Source: Fictibacillus fluitans
Lineage (GTDB): Bacteria > Bacillota > Bacilli > Bacillales > Fictibacillaceae
Length of the DNA stretch: 64,000 bases
Reading direction: 5' to 3'
NCBI RefSeq assembly: GCF_030418125.1
Contig: NZ_JAUHTR010000002.1
Coordinates: 1 to 64,000 of the forward strand
Positions 53,348 to 62,738 of this stretch are shown here, piece after piece; position 1 is the stretch's first letter; each line of letters opens with the position of its first letter. The position numbers and the translations under genes are program-made. The notes beneath the pieces were generated by a model. The model was not told where the DNA came from. It did no database searches and saw only the letters and a list, made by a program, of their open reading frames with translations.

Positions 53348-55948
53348 TTGGGTTTTTTTAATACCATTAAAAATTTGTTTTCAACAACTACACTAGAGTC
53401 GAAAACAGAGAAAAAAGAAAACAATACAAAGCCTCCTCTAAAAAAGGAGAAGGTAACAACTAAGAAATCAATGGGAAAATCAAGTGCAGCGTCCAACCCT
53501 TATCTAAAACCGCTGTTTCTAAACAACTTTAAGCGTGAATTTAGTTTAGATTTAAAGATGGAGACCCAGAAAAATTGGGATCAATTTTTCTCTTCAGTAA
53601 AGAAAAATCCTAAGCTAATAGGTTTTGAGAATCGCTCACGCAGGAAATCCAATCTTCTTTTCCATAACGACCATCTCATGATTGTACAAGCAGCTGGAGT
53701 AATTGAGTACGTCGAGGAACATGAAGTACGCCAAATTTCGTTAAAAGAAACACCGTTTGAAAAGATGACTGCACGAGCGGCAAATGCAAAGGGAGTCGTT
53801 CTTCAAATGAAAGAAAAGCTGGCATTTATCAATATGCAAAGCCAACAAGGAGTCATGTTTCATTTCGACTGGCAAGCGTTTACGGTGGCAATGGGGGATG
53901 ATTATTGGCTAGTAGGGACGCGCCAAACCATCAATGGACCAGGAGAGTTATACTGTTTTGATATGCAGGGAGACCTTAAATGGTCGACAGGCTTTAAAGA
54001 AAAGTTTGATAGTGTATATGGAGAGATTGAATTCTTCCCTTACCATCTTCAAGTCTCAACGGACTCTACTGATATCTTTGTATCCAGCATGGACCGCATC
54101 TATCGGTTAAGTGTAGATGGGACCATCAATGCGAGAGTAGCCATTTCAGAATTAAAAGCAGCAGAGCTGAAACAAAAGCAGAAGGAACTTCAAAGGAAAT
54201 GGTCTACCCAACCTACAAATGAAGAAGAAGCAAGGAATAGATTAGCAGAACACTTCGCATCTCAATTCACAATCAGTATGCGAATGACGAACATGAACTC
54301 TCCGTTTGCAGGCTATGTACATGACCCAGAAACGGATATGCTTTTTGTCCTGGAAGAGGACGGCAGGGTCACTGCATGGGACCGTCATGGGAAGTTAGTA
54401 TGGCTGACCGCGTTTAAAAACAACAGCAGATTTATCAATTGGGTAGATGGTCTGTTAGTTGTCTCGTTTGAAAAGGGTGAGACGTTCTGGATAAACCGAA
54501 AAGGTGAATTTGTTTATGGTGTGCAACTTCCCAAACAAGCTGCAAGTATAGCGGTTATTCCAAACCAGGAGAAGTATTTAATCGTTTGTGAAGATAACCG
54601 GCTATATGAGCTTCACAAACAGAGCGGCGATCTTATCATGGGTTCAGATGGACATCCAGGGATGGAGCTCTTCCAACTAAGCGGCAGGAATATCTTTTTT
54701 GACGGAAAGAATAATGGTCAGGGGTATTTTTGGAGAGCACATATAGACCACATATGGAGTCATTTTGAGCCTACGTTACTCACAAAAGATGGAGAAATTA
54801 ACACATTGAGTGAAGTAGCTCCAGAAATATCGGAAACAAAAAGGTTCAGGAAGAAATGGTGGCTCAAAAACAATAGCAAAAATGATTGGTTCGGAAGCCG
54901 AGTAATTGATACGGCAGAAAATCGTATTTATCTTGTGGAGAAAGAAAAGTTGGATGTAAACAAATGGATGGACTTGTCCGAATCAGAAAGAAGAAAAGAA
55001 GAAAAGAAACACCACCTGGTTTGTTACGACTTTGAGGGCAACGAACAATGGAGAAAACAGATTTTATCGGCAATGTGGTCCTTATTTCTGTCACCCGATG
55101 GTGAAGTAATTTATACGAGTGTACCCGATGAACAAGAAATCACATACATGCCTGGGCATATCCTATTGATTTCAAAGGATGGACAGGAATTAGCTAAGTT
55201 TAAAGTACCTGCTCAGGGATTTTCTCTTGATTTTGTATCAGATAGTATAGTGACCGTTAACTTAGCTTTTGAACAAAAAGAAGACCGCATGAAAGGGATA
55301 ATATCGAAAAACAATAACGGTGTATGGAATCTCACTCTAAAACAAGGGGGGGAAGAAAGTGGAAACCCTACTCCGTTTGGTGCAGGCATTCATTATGAAA
55401 AAACGCCTCACTTTGAAATTAGCCGTCTAGATAAGAAAAAGTATGTATTAAGAAGCAACGAAGATGAAATGGAGATGAAGGTGACGGCAGCCATTTATGA
55501 AGCGTATGAATCCAAAGATAACCTTCTCTTACTACGGTTCGGCAAACGTACGATTCAATGTTTTAATGCTTCTTTTGAGAAAGTGATTGAAATCAAAGAA
55601 CAAGCAGACATTGTGGAAACGAGCCTGGGTAAGAATACTGTTGTAGTCGCTACAAAGAGTGAAGTGAAAGGATATTCCTTGACTGGCGACATTCTTTGGA
55701 AATATAGCTCAATTCCAAATACGTATAGTGCCTCTGTCACTTGGATAGGTGGTAAAGAGGTCTATTTATGGGTGGTAACCAACGATTCAGAATCCATCGT
55801 TTCATCGATATCAGAAGATGGAAAAGTGAAGAACAGCCATAAATTTGATAAGCGTTCTTACCGTAGGGAATTCATTGTATCTCCAGAGCGAGAATATTTT
55901 GTTGCCCAGACCAATGGATCCATCGAGATATACGGTATAACAAAATAG
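53348..55948 (+). CDS. Large cytosolic beta-propeller protein of unknown function
   Basis: 866 residues without signal peptide or membrane segment. A basic low-complexity N-terminus (about 15-45) is followed by repeated propeller-like blades of PQQ/quinoprotein style (GELYCFDMQGDLKWSTGF, GRVTAWDRHGKLVWLTAF, HLVCYDFEGNEQWRKQI, VKGYSLTGDILWKYSS) and a Lys/Glu-rich helical insert (about 275-305). Good GTGAGGTG site with TTG start. AT-rich compared with its neighbours. Likely a scaffold or a transferred accessory gene. Confidence 0.7.
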   Translation: MGFFNTIKNLFSTTTLESKTEKKENNTKPPLKKEKVTTKKSMGKSSAASNPYLKPLFLNNFKREFSLDLKMETQKNWDQFFSSVKKNPKLIGFENRSRRKSNLLFHNDHLMIVQAAGVIEYVEEHEVRQISLKETPFEKMTARAANAKGVVLQMKEKLAFINMQSQQGVMFHFDWQAFTVAMGDDYWLVGTRQTINGPGELYCFDMQGDLKWSTGFKEKFDSVYGEIEFFPYHLQVSTDSTDIFVSSMDRIYRLSVDGTINARVAISELKAAELKQKQKELQRKWSTQPTNEEEARNRLAEHFASQFTISMRMTNMNSPFAGYVHDPETDMLFVLEEDGRVTAWDRHGKLVWLTAFKNNSRFINWVDGLLVVSFEKGETFWINRKGEFVYGVQLPKQAASIAVIPNQEKYLIVCEDNRLYELHKQSGDLIMGSDGHPGMELFQLSGRNIFFDGKNNGQGYFWRAHIDHIWSHFEPTLLTKDGEINTLSEVAPEISETKRFRKKWWLKNNSKNDWFGSRVIDTAENRIYLVEKEKLDVNKWMDLSESERRKEEKKHHLVCYDFEGNEQWRKQILSAMWSLFLSPDGEVIYTSVPDEQEITYMPGHILLISKDGQELAKFKVPAQGFSLDFVSDSIVTVNLAFEQKEDRMKGIISKNNNGVWNLTLKQGGEESGNPTPFGAGIHYEKTPHFEISRLDKKKYVLRSNEDEMEMKVTAAIYEAYESKDNLLLLRFGKRTIQCFNASFEKVIEIKEQADIVETSLGKNTVVVATKSEVKGYSLTGDILWKYSSIPNTYSASVTWIGGKEVYLWVVTNDSESIVSSISEDGKVKNSHKFDKRSYRREFIVSPEREYFVAQTNGSIEIYGITK

Positions 55949-56015
55949 AGATAGATAAGGTATTATTTCTTTATATCGATAGACCTTTCATTTCAACACC
56001 AAGGAGGGGCTTACG

Positions 56016-57491
56016 CTGAACACGGAGGAATTGCTCAACCTGATCAAGATCCGGACCGAAAAGGGAAACATTCCGCCTGAAATTACAGGCATCCAAACGG
56101 ACTCGCGGAAAGTGGAGCCGGGGAATATCTTTGTTTGTATGACCGGACATACCGTGGACGGGCATGACTTTATCAGCCAGGCCATTGGGAATGGAGCGAC
56201 TTTGATCATCGCCAAAAAGGAAAGCGGTCTTATCGATCTTGACCACATCGGGCTTGTGCTGGTGAAGGACACAGTGAAAGTCCTGGCCCGGCTGCTGCAC
56301 CATTATTGGCGATACCCCACTTCCTCCATGACAACCATAGGTGTTACGGGGACGAACGGAAAAACTACGGTATCTCACTTGATCCATGAACTTATGCTGC
56401 TTATGGGAGAACGCTCGGCGGTTGCCGGAACTCTTGGGTTTCACTTGAATGATGCTCATACTCCTACCGCAAATACGACGAGTGATCTCACCTCCAACCT
56501 TAACATGGCAAGCCAGGCTGCAGAACAGGAATGCGATGCCATGATCTTTGAGATGTCCTCACATGGCCTGGTGCAAGGCCGGGTTTGGGGAATTGAATTT
56601 GATATTGCCGTGTTTACCAACCTCAGTTATGAGCATCTGGAATACCACCAGACGATGGAAAAGTATGAACAGGCAAAAGGGCTGCTTTTCGCCCAGCTGG
56701 GACAAGACTTACGCAAGGAAAAATACGCGGTGATCAATGCTGATGACCCAAGGTTTCATACGTATTCCAGCGTTACTCCTTTTGAAGTCATCTCCTACGG
56801 GTTTAGCGAGCATGCCGATTTCAGGGCTTCCGATATGATCAGTACGGAAGAAGGAATGGAGTTTATGCTGCATACGCCACAAGGATCCTTTACGATCAGA
56901 ACGCAGCTGATCGGAACCTTTAACGTCTACAATATAATGGCGGCGATGGCTTCACTTTACGCGAAAGGTGCAGAAGTGAAGGAGATGGCAAGGGTCGTTC
57001 CTTTTGCCAAAAGAATAAGAGGAAGAATGGAAAAAGTTTCGTCAGCTCCATCCTCTGAAACGTACATTGATTATGCCCATACCCCTGATGCCATTGAAAA
57101 AGCAATGGACAGCCTTTTACACTTGAAAAAAGGGCGTTTGATTATCGTGATTGGCGGCGGCGACTTCCGGGATCATACGAAGCGGCCGATGATGGCGGAA
57201 AAAGCCTCCAAGGCAGATTATGTGATTATCACCACCAATAATCCCGGCTACGAGCCGGTGGATAAAATTCTCTCCGATTTCCAGGAAGGCATGCTGCATA
57301 ACCGTTATCGCATGATCGGTGACAGAAAAGAAGCCATCCATCATGCACTTGAATACGCGGGACCTGATGATCTTGTGCTGGTCACCGATAAAGGTCATCA
57401 AACCACACAGCTGGTGGGCGGCACCAAAACTCCTCACAGTGATAAACAAATTGTGATGGAGTACATGAAGCAGAAACTGCCGATGAAATAA
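56016..57491 (+). CDS. MurE-like Mur ligase paralogue
   Basis: About 491 residues, UDP-MurNAc-tripeptide synthetase family. N-terminal substrate motif GIQTDSRKVEPGNIF, P-loop GVTGTNGKTTVSHL and the C-terminal domain. The MurE meso-DAP motif DNPR is NNPGYEP here, so the Arg that grips meso-DAP is missing and substrate preference may be altered. The only start with normal spacing from AAGGAGG (56001-56007) is CTG at 56016 (LNTEELLNLIKIR); TTG at 56031 is the next option. It stands alone, away from a mur cluster. Possibly a sporulation or modification ligase (inference). Confidence 0.83.
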   Translation: MNTEELLNLIKIRTEKGNIPPEITGIQTDSRKVEPGNIFVCMTGHTVDGHDFISQAIGNGATLIIAKKESGLIDLDHIGLVLVKDTVKVLARLLHHYWRYPTSSMTTIGVTGTNGKTTVSHLIHELMLLMGERSAVAGTLGFHLNDAHTPTANTTSDLTSNLNMASQAAEQECDAMIFEMSSHGLVQGRVWGIEFDIAVFTNLSYEHLEYHQTMEKYEQAKGLLFAQLGQDLRKEKYAVINADDPRFHTYSSVTPFEVISYGFSEHADFRASDMISTEEGMEFMLHTPQGSFTIRTQLIGTFNVYNIMAAMASLYAKGAEVKEMARVVPFAKRIRGRMEKVSSAPSSETYIDYAHTPDAIEKAMDSLLHLKKGRLIIVIGGGDFRDHTKRPMMAEKASKADYVIITTNNPGYEPVDKILSDFQEGMLHNRYRMIGDRKEAIHHALEYAGPDDLVLVTDKGHQTTQLVGGTKTPHSDKQIVMEYMKQKLPMK

Positions 57492-57493
57492 TG

Positions 57494-57526
57494 AAACAAC
57501 GGCCCGAAAAGTAGCCGTTGTTTTTT
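57494..57526 (+). terminator. Terminator of the MurE-like gene
   Basis: CAACGGC / GCCGTTG stem extended by flanking A-T pairs, 10-nt loop, T6 tail. Confidence 0.8.
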
Positions 57527-57569
57527 GCATCGTTGGATTACTTTCAGTAAATATACTTTTATTCAGGGG

Positions 57570-58352
57570 TTATTGAATCGGTGTTAATCTGACGGTTGCT
57601 TCTGTCTGAATCGTATACTCATCGTCTGCTTCAAAGGTATAGGAGGGAGTTCCATTGCTGCCAAGAATGGTATTAACCTCTAAATCTCCGCCATAATCCC
57701 AAACCACAAAGTTGCTTCCGGATCCTACGGGCGTCGCTACATAGCGGCCGGCCGGGAGATCTTTTCCTACTGTATATTTACCTGCCTGAAGAACCTTTGG
57801 TGCGCCTTTCGCCTTTTGCACCTGCCCGGTTAATGAAGCCAGCTCTCCTTTTTTGCTCTTCACTTGTGATTGTAGATCCTTTAACTTGCCATTGGCGTCA
57901 TCAATTTCGTCCTTTATGGCCGATATCTTTTCATCCGCTTTTGTCCGTGTGTCTTTAAGTTGCTGATCAATTTTGGCACGGCCATTTTTCAATTCAGTTT
58001 CCAAGGTTCCCTTGGTATCCTCAAGTTGATCTTTTGTATCCTTTAGTTCGTCCTCCACCTGGTCACGGCTATCTATAAGAGCAATCACTTTATCTTTTTC
58101 CTCTTGCTTGGATGAGACATCTTTTCCGAGAGCCTCTAATTCTCCCTGTAATTTTTCAGATTCATTTTTCTGTTTGTTTATATGCTTTTCCAGGGCAATT
58201 GAATCCAATTTGCGTTCATTAAGGGATACTTTAGCGCCTGATGACCCCCACCCGAAACCGATAAACAAAATAACAAATGCACCAATAATGAATCCCGCCA
58301 CCTTCAAAGCCTTTTTAACCTTTGACACTGGTTTTGCTCGTTCCAATTCCAC
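57570..58352 (-). CDS. Membrane-anchored coiled-coil protein
   Basis: 260 residues. Cytoplasmic basic N-terminus (1-17), one membrane segment (about 18-38), an extracellular coiled coil (about 45-185; LEDTKGTLETELKNGRAKIDQ) and a small C-terminal beta domain (about 188-260) with AGKYTVGKDLPAGRY. The C-terminal domain type is common in Firmicutes surface proteins; role unknown. Confidence 0.68.
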   Translation of the reverse strand: MELERAKPVSKVKKALKVAGFIIGAFVILFIGFGWGSSGAKVSLNERKLDSIALEKHINKQKNESEKLQGELEALGKDVSSKQEEKDKVIALIDSRDQVEDELKDTKDQLEDTKGTLETELKNGRAKIDQQLKDTRTKADEKISAIKDEIDDANGKLKDLQSQVKSKKGELASLTGQVQKAKGAPKVLQAGKYTVGKDLPAGRYVATPVGSGSNFVVWDYGGDLEVNTILGSNGTPSYTFEADDEYTIQTEATVRLTPIQ

Positions 58353-58599
58353 GTAACAACCTCCCGATTAGTAATTATTTTCCTTGCTGAAAACAGGTTT
58401 ATGTACCTATGTTATAATATCGTCTTTTTACATAATTTAGGACTTTTTTCTGGTGGGAGAACACTATAAAGTTTCCACTGTTGAGGGAGTATGGTGATGC
58501 CTTTTTTTATGTTCAATTTGCTTTGGTGGTTTAGAAATAGGTGGTAAATGTATGCACGGAGTATATTTTTATTCATAGTATGTAAATTATAATATTACC
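58353..58599. other. AT-rich divergent region
   Basis: Holds the unassigned promoter of the coiled-coil gene on the minus strand. I see no gene or repeat in it. Confidence 0.4.
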
Positions 58600-58628
58600 T
58601 TGACAGTCACAGTACTTCATTGCATAAT
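58600..58628 (+). promoter_or_regulatory. Sigma-A promoter of the PadR operon
   Basis: TTGACA (58600-58605), 17-bp spacer, CATAAT (58623-58628), about 21 bp before the PadR start. Confidence 0.8.
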
Positions 58629-58632
58629 GCAA
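58620..58632. promoter_or_regulatory. Candidate PadR operator over the -10 box
   Basis: TTGCATAATGCAA, a perfect 13-bp palindrome covering the -10. Position and symmetry suit autorepression by the PadR protein encoded next. Confidence 0.65.
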
Positions 58633-58648
58633 ATAGGGAGGTAATTTT

Positions 58649-58978
58649 ATGAGTGAAAACAAAATTACATCCGACCTGCTGCGCGGACACACCGATACGA
58701 TGATTCTGCGGTTATTATCCGAGGCAGATCGTTATGGGTACGAAATCGTTAAGCTGATTGCCGAACGGTCGGACGGCAATTATGAGTTAAAGGAAGCGAC
58801 AATGTACTCCAGCCTTCGCCGTCTGGAAGCAGACGGCGATGTGGAGTGGTACTGGGGCGATGGATCCCAGGGAGGGCGGCGTAAGTATTTCAAGATTACC
58901 GAAAAAGGCAAAGAGACTCACGCCAGCAACATCAGCAATTGGGAGTACGCAAAACGTGTACTCGAAAAATTATTATAA
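58649..58978 (+). CDS. PadR-family transcriptional regulator
   Basis: 109 residues, subfamily 1 PadR. Winged helix with LRGHTDTMILRLLSEADRYGYEIVK, then SSLRRLEADGDVEWYWG and GGRRKYFKITEKG. Represses efflux or permease operons in response to small molecules in known cases. First gene of a four-gene operon. GGGAGG site. Confidence 0.92.
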   Translation: MSENKITSDLLRGHTDTMILRLLSEADRYGYEIVKLIAERSDGNYELKEATMYSSLRRLEADGDVEWYWGDGSQGGRRKYFKITEKGKETHASNISNWEYAKRVLEKLL

Positions 58979-58991
58979 GGAGACGTGACGT

Positions 58992-59855
58992 ATGAACGAA
59001 AAATTACACCAATACGTAAATGGCGTTTTTGCACCCTATAAAGGAGTGAAAAGCGTCGATGAACTGCAGGCTGATCTTTTGTCTGATTTGCAGGAGCGGT
59101 TCAACGAGCTCAAAAAAGAGGGCAAGGACGATGAAACAGCGCTGGAGATGACGATAGACAGCATTGGCGATATCGAACAAACGGTTCAGGAGGTTGCCAA
59201 TCTGACCCGGTCATTGGAACGCCAGGTGCTCACCAACCTCAGCTCAAGCAACTTAACCAATAGTGACTTTGCAGGAGTTACGGCACACAAAGGAAAGTTT
59301 GCAGGAAGCTCATTGATCGGCTCCGACTTTTCGGGCTCCGACCTGACTGGCAGCACATTTAAATCAAGTGATGTGCGTGACGCCAATTTTAACGGCGCTA
59401 ATCTGACAGACTGCACCTTCTCCACCTTAGACCTCTCCAATTCAACGTTCAACCAATCCATCCTTGTGCGCACCGTCTTCAGTAAATCGTCGCTTGCCGG
59501 CGTCACATTCAGAGATATTACCATGACTGATGTGAAGCTGACCATGACCGATCTCAGCAAAACCACCTTTGAAAATTGCACCTTTGACGGCGCAGACTTC
59601 ACAAATTCTTCACTGGAAGGATTGAATCTGGATCATCAAACCTTTATCGGCGTTAAATTTGATAAAGCCGGACTGAAAGACGTGACGTTCAGAGGAGCAA
59701 CCCTCAAGAATGTATCCTTTAAGGGACCTGCCTTGTCCAAGAAATTTTACCGTGCCATCAAAACCATCTGCTTTGACGATGCACGAATGGATAAACTGAC
59801 CTATGCTGCACTGAAAGGCCTGGAAGCCGATTTATCCAAAGTTACTGTTATCTAA
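58992..59855 (+). CDS. HAAS-type domain fused to pentapeptide repeats
   Basis: 287 residues. Residues about 1-75 form a helical domain like the DUF1700/HAAS partner of PadR regulators (EELQ-type pattern: DELQADLLSDLQERFNELKKEGKDDETALEMTIDSIGDIE, read in pieces). Residues about 80-270 are pentapeptide repeats (NLTNSDF, ANFNGANLTDCTF, GADFTNSSLEGLNL) forming a right-handed quadrilateral helix. The combination suggests a regulatory adaptor with a DNA-mimic or scaffold tail (inference). Between PadR and an ABC exporter. Confidence 0.82.
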   Translation: MNEKLHQYVNGVFAPYKGVKSVDELQADLLSDLQERFNELKKEGKDDETALEMTIDSIGDIEQTVQEVANLTRSLERQVLTNLSSSNLTNSDFAGVTAHKGKFAGSSLIGSDFSGSDLTGSTFKSSDVRDANFNGANLTDCTFSTLDLSNSTFNQSILVRTVFSKSSLAGVTFRDITMTDVKLTMTDLSKTTFENCTFDGADFTNSSLEGLNLDHQTFIGVKFDKAGLKDVTFRGATLKNVSFKGPALSKKFYRAIKTICFDDARMDKLTYAALKGLEADLSKVTVI

Positions 59856-59881
59856 AAAGTTCATAACAGGAGGAGAAGAGG

Positions 59882-60649
59882 ATGGAAAACCATTCGATTC
59901 AGGTAAAAGGTTTGCAAAAGTCCTATAAGAATCTTCATGTAGTAAAGGGGGTGGATTTTGAGGTGGAAAAGGGCAGTATTTTCGCCCTGCTTGGTTCCAA
60001 CGGAGCGGGCAAGACGACCATCGTCAGAATCCTCTCCACGCTGCTCAAACCGGACAGCGGAAGCGCTTCCGTAAACAGTTATGATGTGGTATCAGATCCT
60101 GAAAATGTCCGGGGGTCCATCAGCCTGACCGGGCAGTTCGCCGCCGTGGATGAGATATTGACCGGTCGGGAAAATCTGATCATGATTGCCAGGCTCCATC
60201 ACCTGAAGCAGCCCCGCCAAGTTGCGGATGATTTGCTGCAGCGCTTCGGTTTAAGTGAGGCTGCTGACCGCAGGGCATCTACGTATTCAGGCGGGATGCG
60301 CCGCAGGCTCGACATTGCGATGAGCCTGATCGGCAAACCGGAGATTATTTTCCTCGATGAACCGACGACCGGGCTGGATCCTGAGGCGCGCATTGAGGTA
60401 TGGAAGATCGTCAACGAACTGGCGGACAGCGGCACGACCGTCTTCCTGACCACTCAGTATTTGGAGGAGGCGGAGCAGCTGGCTGACAAAATCGCCATTT
60501 TGCATGAAGGAAGGATTATTGCCAGCGGTACGCTTCAGGAGCTGAAAAAGCTGTTCCCGCCTGCAAAAGTGGAATATGTGGAAAAACAGCCTTCATTGGA
60601 AGAAATATTCCTTACCATCATTAATAAAAAGGAGGAAAAAGCAATATGA
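59882..60649 (+). CDS. ABC-2 exporter ATP-binding protein (DrrA-like)
   Basis: 255 residues. Walker A GSNGAGKTT (about 39-47), signature YSGGMRRRLDIAMSLIG, Walker B IIFLDEPTTGLDP and switch His replaced by Gln (TTQYLEEAE), as is usual in the DrrA group. Exports drugs or lipids in known homologues. The stop overlaps the permease start by 4 nt. Confidence 0.92.
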   Translation: MENHSIQVKGLQKSYKNLHVVKGVDFEVEKGSIFALLGSNGAGKTTIVRILSTLLKPDSGSASVNSYDVVSDPENVRGSISLTGQFAAVDEILTGRENLIMIARLHHLKQPRQVADDLLQRFGLSEAADRRASTYSGGMRRRLDIAMSLIGKPEIIFLDEPTTGLDPEARIEVWKIVNELADSGTTVFLTTQYLEEAEQLADKIAILHEGRIIASGTLQELKKLFPPAKVEYVEKQPSLEEIFLTIINKKEEKAI

Positions 60650-61404
60650 GTACTCACTTTTTCAGTGATATGGGTGTGATGGTCGGGCGTTCGATGCGCC
60701 ATATTTCCCGCAGCCTGGATACCATCATTACGGTGACGATCACGCCGATTGCCTTATTGCTGCTATTCGTTTACGTGTTCGGCGGGGCAATAAAAACCGG
60801 TGCGGATAACTATGTAAATTACCTGATGCCCGGCATTTTGCTCATCGCGATTGCCAGTGGAATATCATACACGGCTTACCGCCTGTTCCTGGATAAGTCA
60901 AAAGGGATCTTTGAACGCTTTCACTCTATGCCCATTGCGCGTTCCACCGTACTCTGGGGGCACGTGCTCACCTCGCTTGTATCCAATGCCCTTTCTGTTG
61001 TTATCATCATTCTCGTAGCGCTCATCATGGGCTTCCGCTCATCCGCCGGGGTGCTGTCATGGCTCGCTGTAGCCGGAATACTCGTCCTGTTTACCCTCGC
61101 CCTGACCTGGATTGCAGCCATTGCCGGACTGTCCGCAAAATCGGTGGACGGCGTAAGTGCCTTCTCTTACCCATTAATCTTCCTTCCATTCATCAGCTCA
61201 GCGTTTGTACCTACCAAATCAATGCCATCTGTCGTTCGCGCCTTTGCCGAAAACCAGCCCGTCACCTCCATCGTAGAATCCATTCGTGCATTGTTAGCAA
61301 ATCAGCCTGTAGGAAATGAGATATGGATCGCTCTTGCTTGGTGTGCAGGGATTATGCTGGTGGCGTATTTCTTTGCGATGAAGGTCTATAAAGCGCGGGT
61401 ATGA
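60646..61404 (+). CDS. ABC-2 exporter permease (DrrB-like)
   Basis: 252 residues with six hydrophobic segments, ABC-2 type. Signature near the middle FERFHSMPIARSTVLWGHV; late SSAFVPTKSMPSVVRAFAENQPVTSIVES, characteristic of DrrB-like permeases (read in pieces). Last gene of the PadR operon, followed by a strong terminator. Confidence 0.92.
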   Translation: MSTHFFSDMGVMVGRSMRHISRSLDTIITVTITPIALLLLFVYVFGGAIKTGADNYVNYLMPGILLIAIASGISYTAYRLFLDKSKGIFERFHSMPIARSTVLWGHVLTSLVSNALSVVIIILVALIMGFRSSAGVLSWLAVAGILVLFTLALTWIAAIAGLSAKSVDGVSAFSYPLIFLPFISSAFVPTKSMPSVVRAFAENQPVTSIVESIRALLANQPVGNEIWIALAWCAGIMLVAYFFAMKVYKARV

Positions 61405-61415
61405 AGATTCAAACG

Positions 61416-61460
61416 AAAAGCATAGGGAACCCAATCAATCAGGGTTCCCTATGCTTTTTT
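61416..61460. terminator. Strong bidirectional terminator overlapping a stop codon
   Basis: 17-bp perfect stem AAAAGCATAGGGAACCC / GGGTTCCCTATGCTTTT, 9-nt loop. The minus-strand gene ends inside it (stop at 61449-61451, last codons within the stem). Confidence 0.9.
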
Positions 61461-61721
61461 CCGGTGAACCAGATACTTCACAAAAGCAACAATCGCCACA
61501 CCGGCGGTAATGCCCCAGGTCAGAAAGAAGGCAAGACCCAGCCCGATGTTTGCATCAGGAGTCGGATGTTTGTTGTCATCGAACAAGGCGTACGCAAGCG
61601 GGAAAGCAGAAACAAACAAAGCCAAATACAAAAGAAAGCTTTTCGAAAAGGTTCGGTTCCTCAGGGTCCCATGCAACACAATAAAAGACACCGCAAGCAA
61701 AAGAAACGTAAGGACAGCCAT
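61449..61721 (-). CDS. Small membrane protein
   Basis: 90 residues, three hydrophobic segments (about 1-17, 25-45, 55-82) and a basic C-terminus (KYLVHRKKA). ATG preceded by AGGAGGA. The stop lies in the arm of the terminator. Function unknown. Confidence 0.7.
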   Translation of the reverse strand: MAVLTFLLLAVSFIVLHGTLRNRTFSKSFLLYLALFVSAFPLAYALFDDNKHPTPDANIGLGLAFFLTWGITAGVAIVAFVKYLVHRKKA

Positions 61722-61773
61722 GGAGATTCCTCCTGATCCTTAGAAATACATACCTCATATTTTACGATATGTT

Positions 61774-62268
61774 CTAATGATTGGTGCCTTGATTTACCTT
61801 CGTGCGGTTCAGTTTCTTCAGCACCTTGATCCGGTCCAGGTGCATGCCTTCATGGAACAAATTACAGCTCAGAAACTCTTCAACAGTAGACATATAAAGT
61901 CCCTGGGAGGTGGTGTAGTCTTCTGTTGTTTTCTCCTTCAACCGGCCGCTGAATGTGGCTTCAATCCTGTCTATCTGATTTTCCAGCAGCTCCAGAATTT
62001 CAGATAGACTGACAGGCATCCTTTGCCCGTGTTCAGGCTTTGTACCGGGGCTGAAAAGGGATGGAAACACCTCAGGCATCACCCAGTCTTCCTGGGTAAA
62101 ATGAAAGGCGTTCCGTTCCAGAATGAAATAAATATGTCCCAGGTTCCACTTGATGTTGTTGTTAAAATCCTCCGGAACGATCTCGGACTGTTCCTCGCTC
62201 AAGGCTTCGACCAGTTTCAGCGTATTTCCCCTGACAAACCGCAGCTGTGTAAACAGATACTCACTCAT
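61774..62268 (-). CDS. DinB-family protein
   Basis: 164 residues, DinB four-helix fold. Metal-ligand His residues visible in NLGHIYF (about 47) and in FHEGMH near residue 140. The family includes thiol-dependent S-transferases, often bacillithiol-linked in Bacillaceae; substrate unknown. Its start overlaps the end of the VOC gene by 4 nt (coupled). Confidence 0.85.
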   Translation of the reverse strand: MSEYLFTQLRFVRGNTLKLVEALSEEQSEIVPEDFNNNIKWNLGHIYFILERNAFHFTQEDWVMPEVFPSLFSPGTKPEHGQRMPVSLSEILELLENQIDRIEATFSGRLKEKTTEDYTTSQGLYMSTVEEFLSCNLFHEGMHLDRIKVLKKLNRTKVNQGTNH

Positions 62269-62738
62269 TTGTCGTTCTCCAGCAACTCCGTAATGATTTT
62301 CAAGTCCTTGAAGGTATCCATATACGCATACCGGCCGCCGTTATATTCTCCCTTTTGGAGAAGGGACATGTTTTGGCCTTCCATAAGCATTACCTTTTCC
62401 TTCATGCCCTCGATTACAAACGCGATATGATGCGGTCCTTCTCCATGCTCATCGAGGTACTCCCGCCAGGTGCTCGGCTTTTCGTCCGGCTGAATCAGCT
62501 CCAGCTGCAGGGAACCCATGTCAAAGAAGGCCAGCATTGCGCGCGCTTCGGATGGTTTGCCTCTATATTCCGTTTGGGCCAGGTCTGCAGGGTCTGTCCA
62601 GTTGCACGGCGGCTTTTCCACGCCGAAAAAGTCGGCGTACGCCTGTGCTGTTTTTTCAATGTCATGAACGAGAATTCCAATTTGCGTAATCACGTTCGTC
62701 CCCAAAATGTTAGCTGGTGATTGCGTTTGATTTTGCAT
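62265..62738 (-). CDS. VOC-family protein (glyoxalase/dioxygenase superfamily)
   Basis: 157 residues with two beta-alpha-beta-beta-beta modules. Early TQIGILVHDIEKTAQAYADFFG and later GEGPHHIAFVIEG carry the metal-ligand His. Resembles methylmalonyl-CoA-epimerase/glyoxalase-like proteins. Start at 62738 is chosen since GGGAG precedes this ATG; the frame is open to 62855 without a site. Operon with DinB: a small-molecule detoxification pair is plausible (inference). Confidence 0.85.
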   Translation of the reverse strand: MQNQTQSPANILGTNVITQIGILVHDIEKTAQAYADFFGVEKPPCNWTDPADLAQTEYRGKPSEARAMLAFFDMGSLQLELIQPDEKPSTWREYLDEHGEGPHHIAFVIEGMKEKVMLMEGQNMSLLQKGEYNGGRYAYMDTFKDLKIITELLENDK

